Part shown: positions 1 to 12,413 of the stretch, one piece after another
How the letters are laid out: every line of letters starts with the position of its first letter
How positions within the stretch are numbered: position 1 is the first letter of the stretch
Assembly: GCA_030704615.1 (NCBI GenBank)
Contig: CM060732.1
Location: 68,491,053 to 68,555,052 of the forward strand
Source: Takakia lepidozioides
Lineage: Eukaryota > Streptophyta > Takakiopsida > Takakiales > Takakiaceae
Direction of reading: 5' to 3'
Length of the DNA: 64,000 bases
Program-made: the position numbers and the translations under genes
The notes under the pieces: model-generated
Database searches by the model: none
What the model was told of the DNA's origin: nothing
Seen by the model: only the letters and a program-made list of their open reading frames with translations

Positions 1-147
1 AACCCCCATCCTCAAGTCTTGCATCACGGACTTCGCCAGCTCATCCTTCCGGTAAGCCTTCCGGATCTTCCTTTGGAGCGCTGTCTCGCCCTTGTACACC
101 AACAAGAGCTGCTGCTTTCTACTTAAAGCATCGGCCACCACGTTGTC

Positions 148-1803
148 TCATCCCGGTTTGTACTGGATATCCACGTCGAACACCGCCAAAGTATCTTGCC
201 ACCTAAGTTGTTTTGGGGACAACTTGGGCTGCGTGGCAAAATACTTCACCGTGACATTGTCCGTGAACACCTTCACTGGGTTGGAACCAACATAGTGGCG
301 CCAAAGCTCAAGACAGTGCACCACCGCCTTCATCTCTTTTCCGTGCGTCGGCCACCATCACTCCACTTCATTCAGTTTCTTACTTTCGTAAGCCACTGGG
401 CGTCCATCTTGCATCAGTACACCCCCAATCACGAAGTCCGATGCATCTGTGTGTATCTCAAACGGACGATCGAACTTCGGGATTTTCAAGACTGGAGCTT
501 CCGCCATCCGCTGCTTCAATTCAGCAAAAGCTTGGCCACAAAATGTGTTCCATACCCAGACTTTGGATTTACACAGAAGGTCCGACAGCGGCCCCGCGAT
601 CTTGGCAAAATTTCTCACATACTTTCGGTAATAGGAGGCGAGTCCTAGGAAGGATCGCACTCCCGGGACCAAAGTCGGAGGCTCCCAGTCCAAGATCGCC
701 CTCACCTTTCTGTCATCCATTTTGATCCCATCCTGTGTAATCACATGCCCTAAGAACTCCACTTTCGTGACCCCGAATTCGCATTTTGAAGCTTTGGCGT
801 ACAGCTTCCCTTCCCGCAACTTTTGGAACACCCTTTTGAGGTGCTCCAGGTGTTCCTCCTTTGTTTTCGAGTACACCAAGATGTCGTCGATGTACACGAT
901 CACAAAGTCATCCAACCACTCCTGAAAAAGGCTGTTCATCAGCGTGCTAAAGGTCGCTGGTGCATTGGTGAGCCCAAAAGGCATCACCAAGAACTCATAT
1001 GAACCATACCTTGTCCTGCACGCGGTCTTCTCCTCATCTCCTTCCGCCACCCGAATTTGGTGATAGCCGGAGCGCAAGTCGATCCGGCTGAAATACTTCG
1101 CTCCTGCCAACCGATCGAAGAGGTCGTCGATCCTTGGCAAAGGGTACCGGTTTTTGATAGTCACCTTATTCAGAGCCCTATAATCGACACACATCCGCAG
1201 CGTCCCATCCTTCTTGTTTGCGAATAGCACCGGGGCTCCGTAAGGTGACTTACTCGGCCGGATGTACCCCTTTGACATTAGATCCTTGAGCTGAGTCTTC
1301 AGCTCGACCAACTCTCTGTGGCTCAACCGGTAGGGCGCCTTGGCAGGCGGTTCCGATCCCGGTATCACCTCAATCTTGTGGTCAACTCCTCTTCGCAGTG
1401 GCAAGCCGCTTGGTAAATCCTCCGGCATCACATCCTGGTATTTCTCCAAAATCCCCTTGATCCAATCTGGGCTCGGCTCCCCATCGCCTTCTCCTTTCAC
1501 TTCTCTAATGTAAAGCAAAAATTGGGGCTCGTGTGCCTCCTCCACGGCCCACTCCTTTGCTGACAGAAGGTTTATTCGCCCTCCCACGGATTTGGGCGTT
1601 TCCGACACTCGTAAAACCTCGCCACCATTCCCACATGGCAGCGTGACTACTCTCTTGCGGCCATCTATGACCGCTCCGGATTTGCTCAAAAAGGTCATCC
1701 CCAAAATGAGATCCACTCCATCGATCTCGCAGATGGTGAAGTTCTCACGTCCCTCCCAACTCCCCAGTTGAAGAGGAACATCAAACGCCAACCTTGTCGC
1801 CAA
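148..1803 (-). CDS. gypsy family 1 pol: reverse transcriptase and RNase H start
   Basis: A 481-codon open frame (1803-358) holds the end of the protease, then reverse transcriptase. The palm carries [12 protein letters not shown] and the catalytic YIDD box ([10 protein letters not shown]), followed by the FLGHVIT and [12 protein letters not shown] connection motifs and the RNase H opening HTDASD. A further 61 codons (333-148) continue RNase H with [11 protein letters not shown] and a YKPG end. The catalytic aspartates are intact. It copies element RNA into DNA in cytoplasmic particles (family knowledge). The frame break near 340 and those upstream make the polyprotein discontinuous. Confidence 0.93.
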
Positions 1804-2190
1804 CTGTGTTCTCCTTTGGCAGAACGCACCTCAATAGAGGCCCCCACGTCACTTGTCGGGAGTCCCAGCTTTTGTGCCGTTGCCGGTGTCATGAAGGAGT
1901 GCGACGCTCCTGTGTCCACCAACAATGACACATTAGTTCCGGATATTATCCCATCCACGAACAATAACTGACTCCTTTTTCGTAAGGCGCCAGTTTCCTG
2001 ATACAACTCACAAGAAAATTTGCCTACCTTGCAAGTCCTGGCAACCACCGCTTCCACCAAGCGACTGATGGTATGTTCCGACAGCTCCGTGGTCGCCCGA
2101 GTCATGTTCAATTGCCGGGGCTTCGTGCACTTCTTGGCCATGTGCCCGGGCTCCCCGCAATTGAAACACACTCCATCAAAGGTCGCCTTC
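1695..2190 (-). CDS. gypsy family 1 gag C-terminus and protease
   Basis: This frame begins with a CCHC zinc knuckle, [14 protein letters not shown], which packages element RNA. About 70 residues later it has the retropepsin active site [12 protein letters not shown]. It is out of frame with gag on the right (break near 2170-2200) and with pol on the left (break near 1810). Either these are decay lesions or one is a programmed shift; three breaks argue for decay. Confidence 0.88.
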
Positions 2191-3168
2191 TGTCCGCCAT
2201 AAGCCGCTCCACCCGCTTTTCCTTTCGAAGCACCGGGTGCCGCCTTGACGTGTGAAGGCCCTCCCTTCGATTTCCATGTGCCATTGTCGCCGCGTGGCCT
2301 ATCCCTCTTCTTTTCCGGTCGGAAGGAGTCACTTCCCGCCGGGTCTTTTTGTGGTTCAGCTCCGTACGGCCTTGTCTCTCACCCCTAGGGACATCCGAGA
2401 AACATTCAGCCCTCTCAATTGCCTCGTTCAAAGTCTTGGGTGGCTTCTCCTCCAACTTCCGCCTGGCCCATGGGGCCAGTCCCGCCACAAAGTTGAAGAC
2501 CATTTCTGGTTCTGCCATGTCCGCGACTTCGAGCAACAGCACATTGAAAGCCTGGACATACCCCCAAATGTCATCTGTTTGCTTCAAATTCCTCATCTTG
2601 TCCCGGGCAAGCCAGGACGCGTTGTGGGGCACAAACTGTCTCTTCATCAATTCCTTGAACCCACTCCAGTTCAAGGTTTCCGGGCTTGGGCCTCGGTCGT
2701 GAAGGCGTTTCTGCCACCATTGTTGAGCATAACCCCTCAAATAGGTGGGAGCCACTTCCACCCGATCCTCGTCACTCAACTTGGCCGCCCGGAAGTACTG
2801 CTCTAGCTCCAGGAGCCAGGTGTTGAGTGCCTTCCGATTTCGGACGCCCTCGAAGGTGCCGAGTTCCTTAGGCTTCACTTTAAACTTTGCCTTAGTGGAA
2901 GTGGCATTAGCCGCCTTCAACACGTCTTTCAACGTCCCGCCAAACTGCGCCAACAACCCTTCCCGAAAGGCTGCCGGCATGGGAGGCATCTGTTGGTCGG
3001 TCGGAGCTCTCACGGATTCCTCGGGCTCCGACTCCTTAGATTCCTCCCGCTCTTGAGGGGCGTCGCTTCCTCAAACGGCCGCTTCGGTGACACGTCGCCC
3101 CCATCGGGCTCACCAGGATCATCATCTTTTGGGCCGTTCCGCTTTCGCTTTGGCTTGCCCGACCCCAT
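2190..3168 (-). CDS. gypsy family 1 gag
   Basis: The likely start is the ATG at 3168 (MGSGKPKRKRNGPKDD...), 42 bases downstream of the primer-binding site. The basic, charged N-terminus passes through a frame change near 3060 into a capsid-like region. That region contains LNTWLLELEQYFRA, YLRGYAQQWW and FNFVAGLAPWARRKLEE, typical of Ty3/gypsy Retrotrans_gag domains. It ends just before the zinc knuckle at about 2170. It forms virus-like particles by family knowledge. Confidence 0.87.
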
Positions 3169-3209
3169 GATGAGGCCAATCCCAAGGACGATCGCGTACT
3201 GAACTCTAA

Positions 3210-3221
3210 GCTCTGATACCA
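3210..3221 (-). promoter_or_regulatory. primer-binding site, initiator Met-tRNA type
   Basis: The minus strand reads TGGTATCAGAGC, the standard plant complement to the 3' end of initiator tRNA-Met. It sits two bases inside the LTR end (LTR ends ...GCGACA). It fixes both the orientation of the element and the inner LTR border. Confidence 0.93.
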
Positions 3222-3223
3222 AG

Positions 3224-3953
3224 TGTCGCGCACCTCACTTCGGTAAGCTCCCCTTCGAGTCATAGTTACTCGCTCTGATGCGAGCGCCTGACTCCCAACC
3301 TGGCCACCCGGGCCAACTTGGAGCTTCGGCTGCTCACCGGGACATAACGGTCCCCCCTTCGCTTCCCACTAAACCCTCCACCTATTTGGGCCTAGGAGAA
3401 TTCCCTTTGGTAGATGGCAGTCCGGAATAGCTCCCCACTCTTTGGTCGCTTTCCGGCTCGCTCGCTTACTCACTAGTTTTTGGTCACCAACGGGCTTGCA
3501 CCGTTCTCGGGGTCACTACTCCCCTTATATATACTTCTGTAGCTGTCCGCGGGGGTTTCACAACCAGCCATGCCATTTTATGGCGAACCACCACGAAAAC
3601 CCTCGACTCCCGGTGATGAGTCGCGGTGAGTCTTGGCCCACTCACCACGGCCCCTCTAGACCGTGATGAGTCCCAAGACTCCCCACGACTCCCACCACGA
3701 GGTCTCCGCCCCCATGGTGAGTCCTATGCCACCCCCACTAAGTCCCGCTAAGCTACCACCACCCCTTGTGGAGCCACCCCCACCGCAACCCGGTGTGCGG
3801 GGCTCCACCTAGTGAGCGCCTCCGCCTCCTTCAGTGCCTTGGGCACTCAAGGGTGCTTCAGCCCCCGTACCTATCGCTGCTACTGCCCCCACCACAGGGG
3901 CAGCCCCTCTTGTGTCCCGACCCCCCTTGCCCTCAAGGCAAAGGGCCGCGACA
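3224..3953 (-). repeat. 5' LTR of gypsy family 1
   Basis: A 730-bp segment starting TGTCGCGGCCC and ending GGTGCGCGACA on the minus strand, so both ends show the TGTCGCG...CGCGACA inverted termini expected of an LTR. It abuts the primer-binding site and contains a TATATATA box near 3530. A 0.7-kb homologue lies at 58030-58711 in the same plus-strand orientation, although the adjoining gypsy body there runs the other way. Confidence 0.85.
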
Positions 3954-4193
3954 TTAACGGTTTAACAGCTGCCGACACTGCTCCTAGGGATACTCTGACC
4001 ACTGGGCCCACAAGAAAAGTAATTAAAATGGACGGCTGCATATCTGGAAAGAATAACATAATATGCACAGTCGTTGTCTGAGCTTCCTCCGCCATATTCT
4101 TTGCTCATTCTTCAACTGTGTTCTGGAGACATCAGTAAACCGATTTACACTAGATCTGCGATAGCAAGGTACAAACGTACGCGAGGAAGGAAG

Positions 4194-6768
4194 ATGGCTT
4201 CCTCTGAAGCGGAGTTCTTCTCTGACGACAAACCAGTGCCGTTCTCCCAGGAAGTCCTTGACAATGGATTTGCAATTGTTCTGGAACATGTCTTGGCTAC
4301 CCGTTTTCAGCTGCAAAATGGCTCCATCTTTTTGGAGAAAGAGGTGTACGATCTTAAAGGGAAGTTGTTGAAATACTCTTTCCAAAACCGTGATGAGACG
4401 GCTCATATCAGCCAGTGGAGAGTGCGTCCTGGTCGATACAGAGTACTTGGAGAGCCTCGGCGAAAGTCCCTTGGGTCATATGTGACGCCCGAGATTGCTG
4501 CTTTGGTCGTTGAAGACAAGAGGGAGGTGGTGGTGAAAAAAGAACAGACGTCCTCCACTCCAATCGTTGAGCTTTTGGATTCTTCCGATGATGACATAAA
4601 TTCCAAATCCAGTCCTTCCTACTGTGGTTGGAGAAGCTGATGAAGAAGAGATTTGTAGTGTCATTCCAAAATTGCAGGCGATGGGAGGAATGGCTGGATT
4701 CAAAAGTGAGTTACGGGGAATTGATTGGGAATCTTTGAAGCAGGTGCCTGTGAAGTTCTTGCCGCAGACTTTTGATGGCGATATCCTATTTGAGCTGCCT
4801 CCTCCTCCGCGAGTTGGAGGTGTAACAATCATGGTGCATAGAATGGACAAGAAACACGACGGGCACTCGTGGTGCAGAACAAAAACATCCAATATTCAGA
4901 ATGATGACAAGCTTGTTTTCAGGAGGACAGTTTGCAATGGACACCTTAGGTGTGATAATTTGAATTGCAGACACTTTCTTCAGTCTGGGGTTCATAATCA
5001 AAGCAAATGGGAGGGTCTGGCGGAAAATCCATTTCAGCCTGGGACTGCCCCTCCACCGGCAAAACACTTTCGTCTGCAAATTCTGCAAACTTGTGCCACC
5101 CTGCATGGCGCTCTGCAGAGCAAGAATGTACTATGTTGTCCACCGTTTGAAAACAATGACAAAAGCTTGTGTGCATTTCGGATTCCATAACCATCCTGTC
5201 TCGAAGGGGGATTACAGGGAGAGTGTTGAGACAGTATCGAGGTTGATTAAACAGGAGTTCGGGAGAAACCCATCTGCAACAACATCTGCAATTGCTCTTG
5301 GCGCAAGCAAGTCCTTCTTGGAAAGCCATATTTTGAGTGAAGGAGATTCTGTGGGGACTAAACTTGACGGTGCAACATTGGACCTGGTCATGGATCATTT
5401 CTCCACTTTAAGTTCATCTAACATTCGGCATCAGATCAATGCATTGAGAATGGGCTCTGGGATCAGAGGCTACATAGACAATATTTTGGAATTGAAACGA
5501 GTGAGCAAGTACGATTACATCAAGGACAATGTATTCCCAAGTCAAGGTGCCATCAAAGTTTTTCTTTTCAAAATGTCGACTGTTGGGGAGGGCAGTGGGG
5601 TTAGCCTCGTGAAGCGGATGCAGAAAACTGGGGACTTGCTTAACTGTTTTCTTATGTTTGATCATGTGAAACGAGTGAAGGATTGGACGACAATGGCTTG
5701 TCATGTCTACGATCCAGTGTACCAACGAGTTATGACAATTACAGTTTGTGACATGCAATCCGAGGATACGGAATCCCAGAAGCTCATGTGGAATTCCCTG
5801 ATACGTGTCATGGGCTGCCATCTCCAAATTTCACAGGTTTCACGGCGGATAGTGCACAAGCAAATTTCAATGCTGTTCGTATTGTCTTCGGATCGGGCGA
5901 CCCAAAAGTGCCTATGCCAGGAAGAGAGCGTACATGTCTATTCCATTGGACACAATCTCTGAAAAAACATACAAAGTCGGACATCAAACCAGAGATGCAG
6001 ACTCAGCACCGTAAATTGTGCAAAGAGTACAAAGATGCTAGAACAATGAAGGAGGCGGACACTTTGTTCCAGACAATTCGTGCCCAATGGTTCTCTTCTG
6101 GAGCTGCATCACTTGAGAGTATGAGAGCATTGGAAGATTGGCTGGCGTTTTGGCACCTCCGGTATAGACAGTGGGGAGCAGCCATGCCACTGGTACGAGG
6201 CTTATATTTATTGCTTTTTCATACATTTGCTTTCCATTTTATTGTGTCCTCGCTTATGTTGTTTTCTGTTCATTGTTTTGAAGTGTGGTTCTGCACTTTG
6301 CAGAACATGTCCATTGAGGAAATGGTGGACATGCCATCTTGCAATTTGGCAGAAACTGTGCACAATGCATGGTTGCAGCAGTCTAGGAAACGAGGTCGGG
6401 ATTTGTATGTGGCAACAACAGATGATTTGATACGTGCCTTGCAACAACAAACCCAATACCGTGATTTCTTACGAGATGGGGTTGGTGGCAAGGGTCCAGA
6501 CAAATGGGAGTTGATGTTGCGTGCTGCAAACAGATCTGGGGATCCAATCAAGATAGCACGGGCGGTGAGCATGTATGCCCAGGGAACGCCACTTGTTTCT
6601 AGAGTTCCACATCTTGAAGGGGAGGAGAGATTCGGCTCCTGTAAGAGGAAATTGAACACTCCACCTGGTTCGGATTCAGATTCCCACAGGGCAGTCCGTG
6701 ATAACTTCTCGAAGCCTCGTGTTCCCCTGCATGACAGCTCCATGTCCGGAACCTCCATTGTGGAAGAG
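4194..6768 (+). pseudogene. MULE-type SWIM transposase, 5' part (copy T1), interrupted
   Basis: Starts at the ATG at 4194 and matches copy T2 (10720-7157) throughout. It has an N-terminal unique domain, then DILFELPPPP and HSWCRTKTSNI. Next come a cysteine cluster around 5070-5190 (FVCKFCKL, CMALC, and ACVHFGFHNHPV, like the WRKY-GCM1 finger of MULE transposases) and a DDE-like core (TTMACHVYDPVYQRVM; FTADSAQANFNAVRIVFG; CLFHWTQSL). An intron with GT-AG ends is visible at 6193-6303. Frame breaks lie near 4610, 5070 and 5815. Homology stops at about 6768, where DNA rich in GTGAGC begins; the missing 3' half corresponds to 21303-22245. Transposase identity is inferred from motif order. Confidence 0.75.
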
Positions 6769-6780
6769 CGTAGCTACGGT

Positions 6781-6840
6781 GTGAGCCCAACCCCGTGAGC
6801 CTGGGAGCTGAGCTCACGTTCAAGCTACAAAGCGTGAGCG
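6781..6840. repeat. GTGAGC-rich array A1
   Basis: Sixty bases with GTGAGC at 6781, 6795 and about 6834 and one inverted GAGCTCACG near 6811. It begins 13 bases after the last T1-homologous base. The first 26 bases match the reverse complement of the right-hand array at 21250-21300, so it may be a terminal inverted repeat of a large insertion. Confidence 0.5.
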
Positions 6841-7156
6841 GCACAAATCTGCTGGAGAAGAAGGTCCTACAGGCGAGGATTGCAGGAAGAGGGCCTATTA
6901 CCGTGGACAAAACAAAGGGGGCCAACACACACCATGTGTGCAATGCCCGCTCAAAAACAGAAATATGAAAACATGGCAGATTTGAGCTCAGAATGATTGT
7001 CACAGTTTATTTCAATTCACAGATAGACGCTTACAATGAATTGCATGTGCATTTGCCCTGGTTCCGTAAACGAAATCCATATGTTTGTCAGAAATGCAAA
7101 GTCTTCACACGGCAACCTGCAAACCAGCATGGGTAGCGGGCATGGCTCGTATGTGT

Positions 7157-10100
7157 TCAAAGAGAAGTTGGCGGAGCTCCACGCGAGGTGTCCCGCTGTA
7201 GAAGGGTGTTCACTTCTCCATAGCCTAGTGTGGCTTGGTGGATGAATTGGTCTCTCTTACCGTCGCAACACATAATCACAAGGTATATGTAATATTGATG
7301 CTTGCAGGGGACCCACTTCCCCCTCATGCCGAGAGCGCCCTCATGCATCGTTTCAAAGTCCGGACAAGTGCACGAAGGGAAATTCCCGACGGTAACCTGA
7401 TATTCTTTGCCATGAAGAACTGACCCAATTGACAGCACTGTGTAAATCCGTCCATACCCCGGAGAAGGGACTTCGGTGATACGAGACACCCGAGCCTGCA
7501 AAATTCTAGCAGATTCCATCTTGCATTCGTGATCTGCACCCGAAGCAAAACGGCGCACTGTTTTTCCATCTCTTTTTGTTAGGTGGGAGTCGGCACAGGG
7601 TGGCGGCATTGCCGGAGCATGTGGCACATCTGTGCCGACAGTGCATGAGGGCACCACCCGGGACCGTTTAAGACAGAACCCTCCCTCCTCCAGCATGCTT
7701 ATCTCGGTTGATGACAGCGACGTCCCAATTTGCACAGGCCAAATTGCGGGGGGAGGGGGTTTCATTATCACCGAAGGACGAACTGTTCCCTTCACGCATC
7801 GTGCCATATTGTCTGGGCAGAACCAAAATTTGTGGTCCTTTGACTCCCCACTATGATAAGGTCGGAACAACCCTGTGAATGTTGGAGCTGGAGTCCCCCT
7901 GGAGCCTTTGCATATCTTTGATTTGCATTTCTTGAATGAGGGGGTCCGAATTGCCATGCAAGCCACTCTAGATCCTAGTGGGGTGCGTTCTATATGCCAC
8001 TCACTATCAATGCAATCGGATTCCTGCACCATGGCCACCGCCTCCTCCAATGGGATTCCCGCTGCTGTGCTTGTATGTTCTGCACGTGCTCCACTGGAGG
8101 AGGACCCACCTCGGAAGGGGCAGGCACACGACTCAGTCTGCAGTGGAGACACCTTTGGCACAGAGAAATTGACCCTATCTGGCCGATGGGAATCTCCATC
8201 TGACCCTGGAAGAGTGTTCAATTTCCTTTTGCATGATCCAAATCTTTCCTCGCCTTCCAAATAGGGGATCCTGGATTGTAGAGTGGACCCTTCAGTGCAT
8301 CTGTTTAGAGCTCTGGCCATCTTTGACGGGACTCCGGACCTACTCGCAGCCCTTAGCATCAACAAAGTCGTATCAGGGCCCTTGCCTCCACCCCATCCCA
8401 TCAGAAAATTGCGGTACCTGGTTTGTTGTGTAAGTGCATGCACCATGTCATCAGCAGTGGCCACATACAAGTCACAACCTGCTTTGGTAGACTGCTACAT
8501 CCAGACATTGTGAACAGTCTCCGCCAAATTACAGGATGGCATGTCGGCCAAGTCCTCCAAGGACATGTCCTGCAGGAGGCATTGCATGGATATGTCAGGA
8601 ACGAAAACAAATGATAGAGGTTCTTCAAGTGACAATCGAAGAACCCCAAATGAACAGGCACGATGCAAAATTTCTGTTTTTGGGATTGAAGAGGTTTACC
8701 GTCGTCATGAAAGCTCCCCACTGTCTGTACCTGAAGTGCCAAAAAACCAACCAGTATTCCAACTCCTTTACGTGGGTACCTGTTGCAGCACCAGAGGAGA
8801 ACCACCAAGCCCGGATTGCCTGGTAAGTGCTCTCAGCTTCTCCCATTGAGGTGGCATTCTTGTACTTGAGACAGAGCCTTCTGTGCTCCAACTGCAGGTC
8901 AGGGCGAATGCAGCGCTTTGTATGACGTGCCAGAGATTGAGTCCAATGGAAGAGGCATGTGCGCTCCCTATTTTCCATTGGGACCTTAGGATCCCCCGAA
9001 CCAAACACGCGTCGCACTGCATTGAAATTTGCCTGTGCACTATCAGCCATGAAGCCCGCAAAATTTGTGTTTTGTATTCCATTGCGCTGCATGACGGCCA
9101 AGAGCGAATTCCACATGAGCATTTGGGATTCAGTGTCCTCCGACTGCATATCACAAATTGCTATGGAGAGCACACGCTGGTACGCCGGATCATACACATG
9201 GCACGCCATGGTTGTCCAACCCTTCACCCGTTTGCAGTGATCAAACCTTAACCAACATTTAGCCAAATCTCCTCCTGGTTGCATACGGCGGACAATGCTC
9301 ACACCACTGCCTTCGCCCACAGCGGACATCTTGAACAAATACACCTTGGACGAGCCCTGGCCAGGGAAGATACTGTTTTGAATGAATTCATAGCGACTCC
9401 TCCGTTTCAGGTCTATAATGTTGTCCATGAATCCAACAGTGCCTGTGCCCATTCTAAGTGCATTCACCTGGTTTCGAATATTGGGAGAGCTCAACACGGA
9501 GAAATGGTCCATGACTGCATTAAGCGAATCTGCATCCAGCATAAGTTCTGTCGCATCCCCTTCACCCAGTATGTGTTTCTCCAGGAATGTCTTGCTAGCT
9601 GCAAGCGCTATAGCAGAAGGTGTTGCACAAGGGGCATTGTGGAACTCTTGCTTCAGCAGATTTCTAGCGATGTCCACGCTATCCCTGCAACTTCCTTTGG
9701 ACACAGGATGCTCGTGTGCACCCATATGAATGCAGGCACGAGTCATTGTCTTGCATCGGTGTGCCACCTGATACATACGAGCGTGGCACACAGAAACACA
9801 GGACGGGGAAAGTTTGCAGAACCTGCACACGAAAGTATTGGTCCTGGGAGGGGCAAGCCCTGGGTGAAAGGATTCAGGGGCACACCTTCCCACTCACTTT
9901 CGTTTGGTTGAGCGCTGTTTCTCAGGCGAGGGCAAGAAATATTCTAGCACTTACAATGCCCAACGCAGACTGACCTCCAAAATTTCAAGCCAATGTCGTT
10001 ATGGATGTTCGACGTTTTTGTCCTGCACCAAGGATGTCCGTCATGTTTCTTGTCCATGCCCTGTAAAAGCCCAGCCAATCCAGTGGAAGAGGTGGGAGGG

Positions 10101-10720
10101 TTGAGCTCAAACAGGATGTCCCCATCAAACTGTGCTGGCACGTATTGAACCCGTTGCACAGGAAAGGACTCCCAGTCAACAAAACGCAGCTCGCTCTTGC
10201 ACCCAGGCACACCTGCGAGGGCTTTCAATTTTGGAATGACACTCATTATCTCTTGCAATTCGTCATCATCCAATGACGGAGTCTGCACTGGCGGAGGAAT
10301 CTCAGAAACATCCTCCGAGGACGAGTCTGAAAGAGTCACGAAGGTAGTGGATGTGCTCACCTCTTGTTTCACTGGAACTGTGCCCTTCTGTTGCACGACC
10401 GATGCTGCAGTGCCAGGGGTAACGACCGATCATGCTGATTGTCTTCTCTCTTTTCCAAGGACACGGTATGTGCCTGGAAGGACTCTCCACTTCCTTCCAC
10501 ACTTGCCAACCAATGGTTTCTCCAAGTGCCCAGAATCCAAATTCCCATCCTCCTCATACACCTCTTTTTGAACAAGGAGAGAACCCAACTCCAGCGGGAA
10601 CACTGTAACCAGCTCATCCTCATGAACAACTGCAAACCCATCGTCGTCTGCAGTGGCAGTCAGTGGAAGAGTACCTGCATTGGAATGGAATCGAGCAAGT
10701 GTATCTCGCTCCCTCGACAT
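7157..10720 (-). pseudogene. MULE-type SWIM transposase, near full-length (copy T2)
   Basis: The most complete copy of the transposase-like gene, starting at the ATG at 10720. In order it has an N-terminal domain (QKEVYEED, PGTYRVLG), an acidic serine stretch, DILFELNPP, a Cys/His cluster (FVCRFCKLSPSC, ACIHMGAHEHPV) and a DDE-like core (TTMACHVYDPAYQRVL; FMADSAQANFNAVRRVFG; CLFHWTQSL). Then come an intron near 8707-8572, a Cys-rich module (KFWFCPDNMARC) and a C-terminal SWIM finger CTCPDF...CKHQY. Three in-frame stops (TGA about 10430, TAG about 9944, TAG 8497-8495) and a frame change near 9890 show decay. Such proteins cut and paste DNA elements in the nucleus. Confidence 0.78.
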
Positions 10721-10739
10721 GTTTTCCCTCACTGAACGA

Positions 10740-11729
10740 AAGTTGCGGAATCCTCGAACTGATAGCCCGCAATTACCGAAAGGGGAATTAAGACAAGCAA
10801 ACCAAGGTCAACAAGGCTAGCTCCAATGCAAAGGTTGCAGGTGATGCATGCAAAGGATGTAGGGATGAGATGCACCTTCACTTCGGAAACATCAACGCCA
10901 AGAGGCACTAACCAGAAAAATTGTTTTCAAATACTACAAGAAGCCGTGCTGTTTATGGATGAAAACAAACACTGAAAACGACATGAAACCATCCATTATG
11001 AAAAGACGGCAACAACCCTGGAGAGCAGTAAACAGGAAGACCACAAATGTCATGAGGTTGTGCTGTGCCAGAAGAGCACAGCACAAACACTGACACTGCA
11101 GAAGATACCTCGCACGAATGCGTGCCAGACATGGTCGTATCCGACAGAACCCTTTATGCCGAATGACCCCATGGCGACGGTAACGGTAAACTGCAAACCA
11201 CAGGGTAGGCAGTACAACACACGTGGATGCATATGTGAAGCATAACAATTATTGCGGATCTGCAAGAACTGCTCGAAAATGAACTAGCATTAGATTTCTA
11301 CGGCACATCCGAATTTGAAAGAAAGCAAGAAGGCCGCGGTGTATTGGCAGGCGGCGCAGTACATCTGACATATATCGCTAGTGCATGCAACGGATGTACT
11401 TTTTTTCTTGCGCTTTATTGCTTGGATAATACGGAGACGACGGAATGGATGAATTCCGTTCGCACACAATAACAACACCCGCATCCAAATATGGTTGATA
11501 ACGTTCAATTTTGATTTTGGTTACATGCCATAGCAGCACTTGTTACAAACGTCAAACTGGAGAGCTCTAGAGGCATCGTGGGGAGCCCTTGTTTCCAGCG
11601 TAGGAGGAAGAGAAGGAAGTCACTATACTTCACGAGCTCTAGAAACAGGAATAGAGCCAGAGATAGAATGAGGATGGGAAGAGTGGACGAAGAGGAAAAG
11701 GAGGTAGAAGAGGGAGCAGGGATGCCTCG
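10740..11729. other. non-coding stretch upstream of T2
   Basis: No convincing gene on either strand. It lies between the start of T2 and GTGAGC array A2 and presumably holds 5' flank or element DNA. Confidence 0.5.
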
Positions 11730-11830
11730 GCGTGAGCCTGGTCACGTGAGCGCGTGAGCGCGACTGCGCTCACGCCACGTCACCTTGCGCAAATGCCACG
11801 TCACGGGGCTCAGTCCACGTCATCACACGT
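11730..11830. repeat. GTGAGC/CACGTCA array A2
   Basis: Dense alternating copies of GTGAGC, GCTCACGCCACGTCA and CCACGTCA, in both orientations. It separates the ParB/methyltransferase gene from T2. Similar arrays lie at 6781-6840, 18495-18690, 21220-21296 and 22690-22845, always beside SWIM-transposase units. Confidence 0.7.
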
Positions 11831-11934
11831 GGAGGCCGAGTCACCACGCACCCAGAAAGAAGTGGAGTGTATTCCCGCGGATTGGCACCCTTTACCGCGG
11901 AAACAAGCTGGACGACATAATAAAAGGCATTGAA

Positions 11935-12290
11935 TAAATGATGGATGAATGTACAGTTGGATGATAAACAGATGGATGAGTTTGAAAAATCTATGTAGAT
12001 GGATGAATGACTGATGGATAAGAGTAAAATGGATGAATGTATAATGGATGTTGAGCAATGACAAAAATTCATGACAGGAAGATGCATGACCAAATCTTTT
12101 GACGAATGCACAAAGTATATGAAATGAGTGTGGAAGGTTTGTGGGGTGGATTAAAGAGTACAGAGGATGAATGTACAATGGATGTTGTACAAAGGAAGCT
12201 TTCATGAATGGAGCACGCATGAATACAGTGTAGATGAATGCACAATGGATATGAGAAGAGTCAGGAAGGTTTGTGAGATGGATTCATACA
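11935..12290. repeat. degenerate ATGGATGA repeat tract
   Basis: Repeated ATGGATGAATG, GGATGAATGTACAATGGATGTTG and similar words over about 350 bp, with a larger unit seen twice (near 12020-12060 and 12165-12200). No protein is supported; open frames on the minus strand are repeat artefacts. A shorter tract of the same flavour is at 28480-28620. Confidence 0.7.
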
Positions 12291-12413
12291 TATAGCAATT
12301 TAAACGAAAGTTGATTCTGTGATTATTATTTGTTCTAAAGGAACAACTACGGTAGAGTAAGGGGATTCAACGTTTTCCAGATAATATGAAAATGAATATT
12401 AAAAGAATACAGT

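Larger units (their letters stand above)
1..3953 (-). mobile_element. Ty3/gypsy retrotransposon, family 1 (5' part, truncated by window edge)
   Basis: Minus-strand LTR retrotransposon. From right to left it shows a 5' LTR, a Met-tRNA primer-binding site, gag with a zinc knuckle, an aspartic protease, reverse transcriptase and the start of RNase H. Integrase would lie beyond base 1. The same family is present on the plus strand at 56108-58014, where the integrase and a chromodomain are visible, so this is a chromovirus-type element. Gag and pol are split by small frame changes near 3060, 2170 and 1810, so this copy is probably inactive although RT itself is long and open. Order and motifs are seen directly; family assignment rests on known Ty3/gypsy architecture. 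Confidence 0.93.

Noticed and set aside
3442-3957. Plus-strand open frames within the LTR (and their twins at 58168-58852)
   Set aside because: They lie in LTR sequence, are low in complexity, and have no domain.
11770-12220. Two minus-strand open frames rich in His, Ser and Ile
   Set aside because: They are translations of the ATGGATGA repeat tract with no domain or conserved start.
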